Assembly: GCA_037349105.1 (NCBI GenBank)
Contig: JAYJMM010000104.1
Location: 2,886,001 to 2,950,000 of the forward strand
From: Limnomonas spitsbergensis
Lineage: Eukaryota; Chlorophyta; Chlorophyceae; Chlamydomonadales
Direction of reading: 5' to 3'
Length of the DNA: 64,000 nucleotides
In this document: piece after piece, positions 1 to 11,106 of the stretch
How the letters are laid out: every line of letters starts with the position of its first letter
How positions within the stretch are numbered: the first letter of the stretch is position 1
Notes under the pieces: generated by a model
What the model was told of the DNA's origin: nothing
Seen by the model: only the letters and a program-made list of their open reading frames with translations
Databases searched by the model: none
Translations under genes and position numbers: made by a program

Positions 1-3000
1 CAGCACAACAGCACGCTCAAGCTAGATGCTACTTTGATGCCACTCAGGCATGATTCCTCTCGTTTCTGGAGCCTCGTGGTCTATAGCGAGAATAGGTGGC
101 TGGCAGGTGGTAGCTAGAGCAATGGTTTATTCTTTTGTTTCATCACTTGACGTTTGTAAACCATCTACATTTATCGACACAATTTGAAGGGCACTAATGA
201 GCTGATTGAAATTGACCCCGTTCCCTTCCTTAAATTCGGATGTTTGACTGAGAAATTCAGGATTACTAGGTTCCGGAGGCGGGGTCGTTTGACATTTTGT
301 TTAGAATGGGGTGTTCGACTTTCCTTTTTTGCCCCCCCCTCGGTGGAGTGTACCAAGTATCCATTAACAGCTGGTGGAGGTCCGTGGCACCGTTCGGGGG
401 ACCTGCCCACCCCCGCTCCCATAACTGCTCCCCGACACTACGGCATTGGAAGCAAGCATGTAGTGCATCCTCTACATGCTCACCATCATCACTTGACCAA
501 CATCATTGGCAACAGCGTGCCTCTCGCCGCTGACCACTGTGCCGTCCTCTGGTGTCGGCCGTGCTCATCACACTGAGCCGCAGTCGCTAATTCGTGCGCA
601 CACAGCACAATCCCTCGTGCCGGTGCGGCTCCTGGCTTGTGCCAGCACGCACGGCGCCCGCCATGATCTGAATCCAGGCGCGGTAGGTCGCCGCAGACCT
701 GTGCTCAGTGGTAGGGTCCTTGGGGTCCCCCCCGCCGCTTCGTCCAGCTGCGCCTGCTCGTAGGCTGCGTCAACGAGAGGCAACACCTCTGTGACAGCCA
801 GGCGTTGTAGGTCAGCTGCTGCCTTGCTCAATTTGTGTATCACGTGTCGCTGTCTTGGTCAACCGTCACACAACCACAAACCAGTGGCATGGGAATGAAC
901 CCCGTAGTGAGGAAGACAAGCCCCAAAAATAAAAATGACGTAGGAACAAGGGAGTTAAGTTAAGCACCGCCTACAAAACGAGTGAAGAGTCTATAGATGT
1001 TCAGCAAAGTTTTGAGTGCTACATAGCCAACGCCATAGGCTCATGCTGTTAGCAGGGATTCTTCATGAGCTTGTCGTTCGCATGAGTTAATCATGTAATG
1101 TTTTGCAAGCAGAGGTGTCGCAAAGCATTTTATCAAAGTAATAGACATCATCTGATGCAGGTACGACACTCTGCCTCTCGATCAGGCAACTTGCTAGAAA
1201 CAGCCCCCTAGATAGCCAAACCCGAACCCACGAAACTCCACCTGATGAAACCATGACTAGCCGAACCCAACTAACACAGATGGAAGATGGAAAGCAATTT
1301 CATTCCTCAGTCAACTTGCAGCTTAAATCCCAGCCCCAGAGTCCGCTGCATGGCTTTGAAAATGCCCTCATTGCCAGTGCCAAACTGCCTGGGTATCCGC
1401 GACTGTCTTCCGTGCTGCAAGCCTCACTGGAAGTAAGGTCCAGCGGGCCAGGGTCATTAGGCAATCAAGATGCTAGGTAGCTGCAGCTTGTAAACAGGTA
1501 CTGTGGCTCTTCTTGTTAGGGAGGGTGTTTCTGACAAAATGGTTGGCGGATGGGGGTTCACATGAAATGGATGGGGTTCATTGTATATCTTCACCTACCA
1601 ATGTCTGATCAAGTCCACAGTATTTCGATTTCTGAAAGTGATACCCAATCCTTAAGAAAGTCTGTTGATTCGGTGCCGTATACCGTTCCGGCGCTTTAAC
1701 AGGTTCCTGCCTGTCCATCCAGGCCAGAACCCTTACAAGCCTGCTCAAAGAATCAACTGCGCCGACTTCTTATTACAGCTCATCCCAGGGTAGCATCATT
1801 GCATACCGACCATGACTGCATACATGGAAAAATAATTCACACATGAAATATTACTTGAAAAAACAGAAATACTGCGGGAGCGACCTCAAAGGATCAAGTT
1901 ACATATGGCCTCCCACAAATGCGATTATGTGAAGTGATATCGTTGAGAAGTGCCACTAGTTTGATCGAACATGTGCAGTGGGTAGATGGCCAGCACCAAA
2001 GCATGAACCAAGACTCCTAATCATCTGACTCCTAAGTACCCCGGATTGAAAAAAGGACCCACCAGCTGTGGGTGGTTAAAACTGGAACAAGAACCTCCGA
2101 AACTTTGAACACCTGTCTGACTAACACTGGCTGTTACCATAATGGACGAGACAAATCTGAAACTTCTGCTCATACTTTTTGAGCCTGTTCGAAAGTCAGA
2201 ACTCACAACATGTAAATAAAGCTCCAGCAAATCGCCTCAACAAATCATAGTGATCATCGAGAATCAACACCGCTACCCTGATCTCCCTCTGAGCGTGCAT
2301 GGCACTGCGCAGCGAGCAGCCGCACGCAGCCTCAACCTCGAAGCTACCGTGAGAAGAACTATATTTCCAGCAGATAATTATTGTTTGAGCCCTAGCCTGA
2401 TTTTCAGCTTTTATGCCCCCACCATTTCCGATCTGTCAGCACTAGCAGGCTCATGGGAAATATCAACATACAGGCCCACTGGAAAGGCCATAACACTACT
2501 TGCCTAAGCTACATTTCCTCGAACTCATTATAACCACAGAACCCAAGCACCCAATCCCCTGCTATTCTAATCTGCATTCACAAAATCACACTTCTACACA
2601 ATTACTCTTCCCACCTGATTCTTAATGACGTCCTCGCGTTCACACTCCAGAGCTTACCCTCCCCCCCCCCCATACACACGTACAGATGGTAACCCAACCA
2701 CGTTCTTGCGGCAGAATGTGTAGCCAGGGCATTGTGACAGTGTTGCTTGCATCAAAAGTGCAGCATGAAAAGGCTGCAACTTCTGAAGCAATATTCTAGA
2801 GCAGCACGCCAAGCCTGGCCAAATATACCAGCTCACCGCCACTGTTTATTGAAGCGCACGTCAGCCACAATTCAGCTACAACACAGCTACAACACAGCCA
2901 CAATTCAGCTGCAGTTCAGCTTCATTCTGGCTCCCAGCTGTAGGGGCCTGGCACAGCATACCCCATTGTCAGGCTAAGCTGATCTGGGTTTGGTCCCCAC

Positions 3001-3078
3001 TGGCTCAGCGGTGGCTGCCCTGCAGCCCGCCTAAGTTGGCCTAGCCCACACTTCAGCCTCAACACCGCACGCAACGGC
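1..3078. other. Intergenic stretch without a supported gene
   Basis: I see no convincing gene here. On the minus strand around 590-843 there is a coding-like stretch whose open frame appears to shift near 720, where a run of C residues lies; it could be a decayed mobile-element fragment but has no motif I can name. Bases about 858-955 resemble 21130-21230 in GAPN intron 10, so they belong to a dispersed repeat. The rest is unique-looking, moderately AT-rich sequence with short chance frames. Confidence 0.5.
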
Positions 3079-6000
3079 TCAGGATTTACGCAAGCTGGAG
3101 GCCTTGTTTGCATACTGAGCGGCCTTGGCCCTAATCACAGCAGCCACCCGTTCGCGCATCTCTTGCGTGGGTGCCGAAGGGGCTGGAGTTAGCTCATCGT
3201 ACGCAGTGGGGAGTAGGACTGGGCCGGCTGGTGCCCACTGTGGCTGCTGCCAGGCAGGAGCTGCCTCGCCATCCGACCTGCAATCAGGGGGTGAGGGAGA
3301 CACGAGGCGAAATTAGGTACAGGGCCACTTTCAGAGCATGGCCGCACAACGCTCCGAGGAAATTTTCCCACGCAAAGTGGGCGGGTGTATATGCACGACA
3401 AGCTGATAACACAGCTTATATGAGTTTGACCGGGACTGCTGATGAATCAAAATCAACTTCCCTTGCTGACATACGACATTTTTTTTTTTTGACAATCACT
3501 GTTGAACAGGCTGGATATTTTTTAATAAGCAGGGTCACCCTCCCCCCAAAGTTATTTCGAGCATGCTCCAAGAGGTACCAGGTTTTGGGGGCTGCCAAGC
3601 AGCTCCTGTGGAGCCATTTAAAACTCAATCAATAACCGCCATGGAGCCGACCAATCTAGCACCAGAGCACACTGCATGAGTGCATGAGGAACCATAAGCT
3701 GCAGGCGGGGACTCAGGTGGGGATGTACCTAAACTGTGGCTTAAGGTTGCTAAATATGACACGGCTGTAATAATGTTAATTCCCCGTCATCACAGCGACC
3801 AAGCTGATACATGCAGATCCCATAACATCTCATCCCTTCAGCAGATAAGGAGTAGGCCCAGCTGACGAACAGATATTCCGGTACGAATGTCCCATGCATC
3901 AAATGTGATGCTCTGCTTGACTTCAAAACCCACAAATTCACCACAGCCCACAGAATGAAAGACATCATGAGTTTATTCCCTTGCGTCCGGCAACGAGTCG
4001 AAAATCCCAGTCTCCAGGGCAGGGATCTAGAGAGTAGAGCAAGGTTCGCACCTGCCGCAAACTCTTGCTTCTCTCTGGAGGGCCTGCACCATCGAGGAGG
4101 GCAAGAGAGGAGATGACACCAGCACTCCAGCATCCTGAGCAGAGGCTGACACCAGGTGGGTCTGCTGCTGCTGCTGCTTCTGGGGAGTTATCCCTGCCGC
4201 TGAGAGCAGCATCACCGACGTTAGGGCACTCGAACGTCGGACCAGCGCTCCCCCCCCAGAGTTATGCCCACACAGGGACGGTCGCCTGATCTGCGGCTTT
4301 GCGTAGTAGGCCTTGCCGCCATGCAGGCTCACGCACCGTGGGCTCCCTCCCATTGCAGCTCCTCTGCCGGCGCCGCCGCTGCTGCCTGTGCCGCCCGCAG
4401 GCTGAGACTGCATCGCGTCCTTGTGTGCGCTGAATACACTCCTGATCCGCGCCAGCGAGGCGCTCAACCCTTTCCCGCCCGGAAAGCCAGTGGACACCGC
4501 TGCTCCTGCCACCGGCGGCTCTCCCGCCCTGGGGGACTGGAGGGGGCGCACTCCACGGAGGCTGCCCACGCCGATAGATTTCCTGTCTTCGATGCCGGGT
4601 TTGCCATTGGCTGCCTCGTATTCATCTTCGTCCAGACCCAAATCCGAGAATTCGGAATGCGTGATCAGAGCCCGGAACGACCCGGAGGCGTAAGTGACTC
4701 CCCGCGGTCCAAGCCTTCCTCTGGCACCCTTGGCGTCCTCGGCAGCAGCCAGCCCCGCAAGGTCGGCGTGGCACGAGTTTGATTTGTTTAGCCAGCTGAG
4801 CATGTTGCTGAAGACACCGCTGCCGCTGCCGGTTTTGAGCTGGGGAGAGTTGATACCAGTGTTGCCGCCGCCGTCACCAGCACCCGCACCTGTACCCCTA
4901 CTCAGCCGGGGCGAGCCATGCCCGGCCAAAGCAGCGTCGGCGGAGGTGCCGTTGGCGGTCTGCTGAGAAGAGCCGTTGCTGGCCATGATGGCAAAAGGAG
5001 ATGACACCACCAGCGCGGAGGAGGCAATGCTGAGGGCTTTGCCAACCATCGCACCGCCGGCAGCCGACCTGACCGACTCTGAACTCTCACGCCCACCCTT
5101 GCTGCTGAGGTTCGAGCCCTGACAAGCAGCAGCAGGGGCAACGGCGGTGGAAGCGGCGGCGGTGGCGGTGACAAGGGCTAGCTCAGCGGCTGCAGCATCT
5201 GCTCCCACTCTTGGGAGAGGTACGGACATGGGTTTTGTAGAGACTCCGAAAAGACGAATGCCGCGGGCAGCAGAGGATGCTGCCCCCGTCACCTCTGGCT
5301 TAAGGCAGGCCTCCAGGCGGGAGGACCAACACCGCTGGGTTGCATGTGCATGGGACTGCGGGCTGCCGGCACCTGCTTCCCCTGCGGCTGAGCCGGCCCT
5401 GCTGCTGCCGGGCATTGCGGGTGACGAAGCTGCGATGGAATTGCCACTCCCGGCGCCTGCTGCTCCGCCTGGCTTGGGAGACGCGGGAGGAGTGAGGCTA
5501 CCACAGGTCGTGGCAAGCTCCCTGGACAAGTTTGAGAACGGAGTCAGCGGGGAGCCCGCGGCGGGGTTGGGGCAGGTGCCTCCGGTGGCGTCGGCAGTGG
5601 CCGATGGGCTGGTCTTCAGCAGCAATGTGGTGCTGGAGATCCTCAGCTCGATGCTTTCCGTCCGTGGCTGCACTGCATCGGCAGATGACATGGTCGCAGG
5701 TCCCACCGCGGCATGGCAGCCCTCCGCGGGCATCTGCTGCTGCTGCAGCTGCTGCTGCTTCACCTGCCCCTGCTGCTGCTGGTACTTCTCCGTCATATCC
5801 AAATCATACATGCTGCAAGTGGGCTGTACCTTGGGGCCGGGGATGGGAGTAGATGTGTCCCCAGTCTTCAGCCCTAGGTCAGCCAGAGCTGATGCTGCAG
5901 CTATGTCACAAGGGTTTTGACGCCTAGACATCGGGACACACTCGAGCTCACTTAGTTTCGAGGCGGCATCGCCAGTGAGTGGGGATCTTATGTCGAGAAG

Positions 6001-6123
6001 CGCAACAGGCACCACCACCGGGCTCTGATGAGTGGCCGCCGAGATTACGAGCTCGTTCACTGCTGCATTTGCTTGTGTCGATGTTCCGGTGGGCGCAGCG
6101 ACGCGTCCGAGGCAAGCAAACAT
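3079..6123 (-). CDS. Two-exon gene, 756-residue low-complexity protein, function unknown
   Basis: Exon 1 runs 6123-4052 and exon 2 runs 3277-3079. I joined them because exon 1 ends on a CAG|GTGCG donor in phase 2, and exon 2 follows a pyrimidine-rich tract and TTGCAG acceptor in the matching phase, restoring an Arg codon. The product is 756 residues. It is rich in Ser, Ala, Gly and Pro, with two glutamine-rich patches (about residues 115-130 and near the end of exon 1), and looks largely disordered. Islands of normal composition include an acidic stretch containing HSEFSDLGLDEDEYE and an RRPSL kinase-type site. The C-terminal 30 residues are basic and helical-looking. No signal peptide or membrane segment is evident, and I recognise no family. 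If the donor is not used, exon 1 ends at its own stop at 4027 (698 residues). A piece of exon 1 (about 5380-5475) recurs in triplicate at 20670-20905. Confidence 0.65.
3278..4051 (-). other. Intron of the 3079-6123 gene with a dispersed-repeat fragment
   Basis: This 774-bp intron has a GTGCG donor and a TTGCAG acceptor on the minus strand. Bases about 3870-3930 match, in inverted orientation, the segment at 21040-21075 in GAPN intron 10 (shared core TCACATTTGATGCATGGGAC), so a mobile or dispersed repeat has inserted here. No coding sequence is seen. Confidence 0.5.
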
Positions 6124-7159
6124 AACGTGGCGATGTAGTCTCTTGTCAGACTTGCTCGCAGGGTGGGAATGTGGCGCGAGTGGACGTTGCTCGCGTTGTG
6201 TATATGAATAGGTGATGGCGGAAGGGCGGCATCCTTTCGGGCATCAATGGACGGTAACAAGTACACTTCTCTCGCAGTACATACCCAGCGTACGTCTTGT
6301 CTCACTGACCACACGCCACGCGATGGTCGGCTCTTTGCTGCGAATACGTCAAGCACCCCTATACCGGGACCTCAGGCGCAGGCGTACCCCATCCTTCCGG
6401 AGCTAGCATGCTACGTCTCACAGGTCTAAAATTTGCGGGAGAGACCGCGAGACTGCGACTTGTAAAGCGCCATCCGTCCTTGGGCACTCGAATGCGTCGG
6501 TTTGAAGGTTGGCCTGCCCCTTGGGGCGATAAGGCTTTAGTTCCGAGGAAACGAGGACTCTGCAGACACTTTTGCGCGTGAAACGTAACTTTTTTTTCCA
6601 GTGAAGACATTTTTTACATCCAGCATAGTTCACAGTTCCCTTCAGATTTTGTTTGTTGATGATAAGAGATTTTCCGGAATGTATGAATTCAAACTTCGCC
6701 ATTTGGATGGAAGGAACTCAATTGCAGGTTGCTGGAATACTTGCAGTGAATAAATTGTCGTTTCATTGTCACCCTCTTGTTGTGCTTGTGAAGAACACCT
6801 GCTTGTTCTCAATCTGCTCATTCTCTGGAGTCTGGGTTGTGGGATCGAGTAAACATCGCCACCTTCGTCGCGGGGTCATACCCTCTATAAAGAAACCTTA
6901 TAAAGAAATTATGTATAATAGCATATGAACAGAAGTACAGAAGGGCATGCGCAAGTTTTTTTTTGCGGAGTGTGGGCGTTATGTGCGAAGGACATTGTGC
7001 ATCACTAGTGGTAATGAATGTTGACGATATGACATGGCGTAGGTGTGTGCATGCCTGTTAAGTGTGACTAAATGAATTACGAAATTGAAGTTTTTTGGAG
7101 CTGGAATGGAGTTGCAGGTATGTAGGTCAAATGCGGTACCGGGTGCGAGCAAGCACCAA
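6124..7159. other. Upstream region of the minus-strand gene; dispersed repeat
   Basis: This is the presumed promoter side of the gene starting at 6123. I see no clear TATA box. Bases about 6395-6545 resemble 20068-20215 in the same orientation, sharing GAGACCGCGAGACTGCGACT and flanking sequence, so they are a copy of a dispersed repeat. The remainder is AT-rich with no supported gene. Confidence 0.4.
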
Positions 7160-7399
7160 CTAAACGGGGCGGTGGTCCGTCCAATAGGATTCGCCTACGC
7201 CCGAAGTGGCCCTGCGTTTCGCTGTGTGGTTACCCCATACGTGATCCAAGAGCGAGCCGTAGTCAGTGGAGTGTGCATCCGTGAGGAGCATTGTCATTCC
7301 GTGGTGTTGCATGAAGGCCCTTAATCGCCTCGTGTCGGCTTCCTCCTCCCCGGAAGTTTGCATGACGTCTAGGTGACACTTCTTGATGATGAACGACAA
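7160..7399 (-). pseudogene. Relic of an endonuclease/exonuclease/phosphatase-like domain
   Basis: The minus-strand frame contains LLDHVWGN followed 18 residues later by YWTDHRPV. This matches the C-terminal end of endonuclease/exonuclease/phosphatase-fold proteins, where a conserved Asp-His sits in SDH.PV and an LLDHV-type strand comes just before it. Such domains often occur in non-LTR retrotransposons and other mobile elements. Only about 80 residues are readable, there is no upstream ATG in frame, and the frame ends right after the SDH-like motif. I read it as a mobile-element scrap, not a working gene. Confidence 0.35.
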
Positions 7400-7639
7400 A
7401 TTAGAAGGAAAGGTCTCGCAGTATCACCTTTCTTGTACGCGCTCACTGCAGGGTTTCATGAAAGGTTTCATGACACATTAGGGTTTCATGACACATCACA
7501 GATACGGACGATCGTTCTGTTCACAATCAGGGTTCCACGATTTCCTCCTTACAGTCAGGGTTCAGCGACGAATGAGGCCGGCTCGCTTCGGCAATAGAGC
7601 GTCACAGAAAGTACCTATACAAATGCTCAACAAAAGCCT

Positions 7640-7939
7640 TTGCAATTCAATCATTTACGTACAGAAACGGGCCCACACTTTGCAAAGGTGCGACTCAGCT
7701 ACGTGAAACCATCATATAAGCCCGTAGGGTATGAACATCGCGGCGTACTTATCATGTCGTGTGTCTTCCTGGTGCGGTTCGTGTTTGACGTTCTACTGAA
7801 GGCCGCATTTGAAGACCTGGTGCGCCTTGGTACAGAGCCCTTGCTGTGTGTTGACAAGTCGTGTGTGGTGTTTGCAAGGAGCGAACCGTATGCCGACTTT
7901 AGTAATTTTAATTTGACCAGTCCTTGCTTACAGGTTTGA
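7640..7939 (+). other. Coding-like open frame, unassigned
   Basis: A 99-codon plus-strand frame with a hydrophobic stretch (MSCVFLVRFVFDVLLKAAFEDL). It has no clear start context and no motif I recognise. It could be an exon whose partners I cannot find, a repeat fragment, or chance. It is listed because its residue composition looks more protein-like than its neighbours. Confidence 0.15.
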
Positions 7940-8284
7940 GGAAGCTCTGCTGAGGGCAGTCGTTCTACATCTAATCATCGACTTAACATCTTGTAGGTTG
8001 CGCGTTCATTCCATGCTTTGCAATCCGGATAAGCCAGGTTGCATATTTGCATGGCTTGAATAAAGCAGGTTGAACGGTTGAATCCAATTTCCTTCCTTTT
8101 CAACGTAACCCTGCGACGACCCTGCACTTCAAACCTTCCGATTCAATGGCAACACCTTCTGCGCTGTCGGGCAGTACGGAACGCACAAACACAAAAATAG
8201 GGAGTTAAGAAAACCACATATAAACCACTTTGAGAGGGGTATTATAAGGTTTGAGAAGTGCCAAGACGACTTTTGAATTGTCGG

Positions 8285-8338
8285 TACTGCGTGAATCATT
8301 TCACCCCTTACGCGCTTCCTTTCATACCTTTGAGCCAC
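8285..8338 (+). repeat. Left arm of a 54-bp inverted repeat (partner 19471-19524)
   Basis: These 54 bases are the reverse complement of 19471-19524 with a single mismatch; both contain GAAGCGCGTAAGGGGTGAAA on one strand. The arms bracket 11.2 kb that holds the 8377-9340 gene model and both satellites. They may be terminal repeats of a large element or two opposed copies of a short dispersed repeat. Confidence 0.75.
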
Positions 8339-8376
8339 TCTCAAAGGGGTTAGTATTGTTCTGTATTCATGCCACC

Positions 8377-9340
8377 ATGTCCGACGATGATCAAACCTTT
8401 GAATATGAAATAGGGCCGGATCCCGAACTAGTTACTGATAAGCGCATGTGTAGGAACACTGCTGTCGTGTCAGCGACGAGTTTCGCTTATAAATCAATTT
8501 GCATCATCAACAGAGCTATCGATCAGATTACTGCCATGAACGAGAGAGCTGAAAACCCCGCCATATACTGTCATGTGTTGATATTCTCGGGAATCAGCCA
8601 CAAGGATGGAAACAACACTCTCAAGCCCAGTAATATCAGCCGGCTTGGCGTCCCCTGGGTTTTAGACGTGTTCAAGAGGAAACACGCACCCGATAATCCT
8701 ACATTAATTCGGCAACGTTATCCAGGCTCTTCACCAGCGGCGTAGCAAGACGCTCTCAGAACGAATTGGGGCGCAGCCTGTGCTGACACCGAAAACAGAA
8801 AACTCCACCAAAGACCTGAAGCTTGTTGCAGACATGCTCCAAGACGTCTGTATCCTAACATGGCCTGGTAAGCCTTCAGCATGCAAGGTGTATTGATTTA
8901 TCTGCATGCTGCTCCATGCATGCAGCAATCATGCTCCATGCACGCAGCAGTCATGCTCCACGCATGCAGCAATCATGCTCAATGCATGCAGCAGTCATGC
9001 TCCATGCATGCAGCGGTCATGCTCCATGCAAGCAACAATCATACTCACAGTGTTCACTGTCATTCTCATATCACAGCAATGCATGATGATAAAGCAGTAA
9101 CCTGAATTAGTGCCCAATTCCCATGCTTGTGCAGAGGATGCCACTGTTGGCTACTTCTACTGGAGAGCGTCACGAGAGGCTGATAAAGGAAATTCAGAGG
9201 AATACCCTATCCCTTCATCCTGGAAGGACATCATCCCACTGTCATTTAAGAGAGAATCCCTGTCTGCCTTGAACCCTGAGAGGAAGCCATACTTCTCTGA
9301 ATCTCTGTGTATTTTTAGCCTCTGTCAGCAACTCTGCTGA
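8377..9340 (+). CDS. Putative spliced gene, unknown protein
   Basis: The start ATG at 8377 has a good context (GCCACCATGT). The first frame reads to a stop at about 8745. The next frame is open from about 8704 to 8867 and looks equally coding, ending on a strong CTG|GTAAGC donor in phase 1. An acceptor TTGTGCAG leads into an exon at 9135 whose first two bases complete a Glu codon; it runs to a stop at 9340. The break near 8700-8730 is either a short intron (acceptor TTATCCAG at about 8724) or a one-base frameshift, which would make this a pseudogene. The product would have an acidic N-terminus (MSDDDQTFEYEIGPDPE), a Lys/Arg-rich middle and an aromatic C-terminal part (GYFYWRASREADKGNSEEYP). 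I recognise no family. A 22-bp minisatellite fills the second intron. Confidence 0.4.
8907..9042 (+). repeat. 22-bp minisatellite, about six copies
   Basis: The unit is close to CATGCTCCATGCATGCAGCA plus two bases, with scattered substitutions. It lies inside the proposed intron 8868-9134 of the 8377-9340 gene model. Confidence 0.85.
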
Positions 9341-9696
9341 AGCTGCAACTCCACAAGCGTGAAAGTTGTTTCTCTTCGTGATCAAAATAATATCTCCCTA
9401 AGTCATTGATTTATGTTCCTCGTATCTCAAGTATTCATCATTTATATATCTCATGAATCATGACTTATTCCTGCAGGCACAAGGGGAGGGCTTAGAGGAG
9501 GAAGCATTTGAGCTGCAAGTTGATCAAGCAGCCCCTGCCCTAGGTGCTTATCAGGAGCTTGCACCTGCTGACCGGGAGGGGGTGGCCAGGCAGCCAGCTG
9601 CTGCAGCTCAGAGGACTGGGCAACCTGAGCAGCGTGCACCTGCTGCTCAGGAGGGGTTGGCCAGGCAGAGCAGCTGAAGCTCAGAGAACTGGGTGG
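9341..9696 (+). other. Gap after the 8377-9340 model, with a possible extra exon at 9477-9677
   Basis: An open frame follows a TTCCTGCAG acceptor-like site at 9477 and ends at 9677. It is Glu/Gln/Ala-rich and contains two imperfect copies of a short motif around ARQPAAAAQ and ARQSS. It could be an alternative last exon of the upstream gene model, but I could not find a donor of the right phase. Otherwise the stretch is empty. Confidence 0.25.
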
Positions 9697-10235
9697 ACCT
9701 ACTTTTGGCCTGATGTGCTTCGGCCAGGCCTCTCGAGTGGGCTTAATGCGTGGTCCAGACACCAAAACCTGTCCTGTATTTTTAGTTATTTTGATGCTGG
9801 AAATTGGGCCATGGTACCTTGTGTGTTCTGTAGATTTAATTTCAGAGTATTTGGTGGACATTCTTTGGGCTTATTGTGCTTGGCCTAGGCCTCTCGGGTG
9901 GGCTTCGAGCGTGGTCTGGACATCAAAATCTGGCATGGTGACTTATTCTATCATTTCGATGCTGGAAATGGGTCATGATGCCTAGTTTGTGCTGGACATG
10001 TAATTTCAGGCTATTTGGTGGACTCACGGGTGGGGGGCGTTGAGGGGGTGAGCAGGGTCCGGACACCAAAACCTGGCATGGTGACATGTTTGTTTACAGT
10101 CTGATGCTCGAAATTGAGTCATGATGCCTTGCGTGTGCTCTAGATTGTGTCTCATACTATTTAGTGGACCAGCTTTGGCCTGAAATGCCTCGGCCAGGCC
10201 TCTCGGGTGGGCTTTGAGCAGGGTCCGGACTGTGT
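9697..10235 (+). repeat. Degenerate tandem repeat, four units of about 150-165 bp
   Basis: Each unit carries GGCCAGGCCTCTCGGGTGGG followed by a GGTCCGGACACCAAAACCTG block and a GATGCTGGAAATGGGTCATG block. Units start near 9715, 9880, 10025 and 10185. The third is the most eroded. Confidence 0.75.
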
Positions 10236-11106
10236 AATGAAACAATGGCACCCAAACAAAAAATGTGTGGCCGTTCTTAACTCGCAACAGCTGGAGTGCA
10301 ATAATCATATACAAGATGTTGGTTCACTACTTGGTATCTTTGCTAATTGCTGTGAAGCAATTGACATATTACACCATACGGATATTTCCCAGTTCATATC
10401 ATGATTGAAACTCCCAGCAAAACAAATACAACTAGTCACGGACAAGGTGCTTGTCCCTGAGGATTTCGTAGTTAATGACAGTTCACCTCTGGGCCATGTT
10501 GAAATGCAGCTCGGCCTCGTCGGCAAACCAAAAGTAAGCTAGGAAGGTCAAGAGAGATGGCATAAGAGGAAAGAATGGATAGCAAGCTCACCGAACAAAC
10601 AACAAGAACACACAGGTCAGACTCAGCCTGTATTTTACGCTAGGGCACTGAAAGCACACATGCAGCGCAGCCTCGACATGTTGGCCGTGTCCCTCAGCCC
10701 AGCACCGTTGGCAGTGTCATGTGTCACGCTGCTGATCGCTGCGCCGTCCTCTATGATCAGCTGTGTTGGCATCAAGTGCATCCTTGCACATCACTAGGAA
10801 GTACTTGACATGCGCCATGATGCCTCATGTCTGCCACTTGAGTGCAAATAAGATGCAGCTTAGAGTTGCACTGCTCAGCCACTTGGGTGATAAAGTTCTC
10901 ATGGGTGATTTCTGGCATCAATAGGTAACGGCCCTTGCTGTCTTAAATGTTAGCTTTCCTCACGAAAAACATGTCGCCTCCGAATATTCACTTGATGTCC
11001 AGGCCTTGTGCTAATAGCCCGATGGTATTGGCAGGATGGGCAGCGGTCTTTGGCTGGGAAACCAGGTGCAATTAAAAAACTAATCATCCCTAGCTGCTGC
11101 CCAATA
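10236..11106. other. Gene-free stretch; dispersed-repeat copy at about 10465-10530
   Basis: No supported gene. On the minus strand the 10465-10530 segment contains a copy of a dispersed sequence with core ATGGCCCAGAGGTG, also seen near 47311-47355, 47386-47415 and 52820-52860. A minus-strand coding-like patch at about 10800-10930 (MPEITHENFITQVAEQ) is short and unassigned. Confidence 0.4.
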
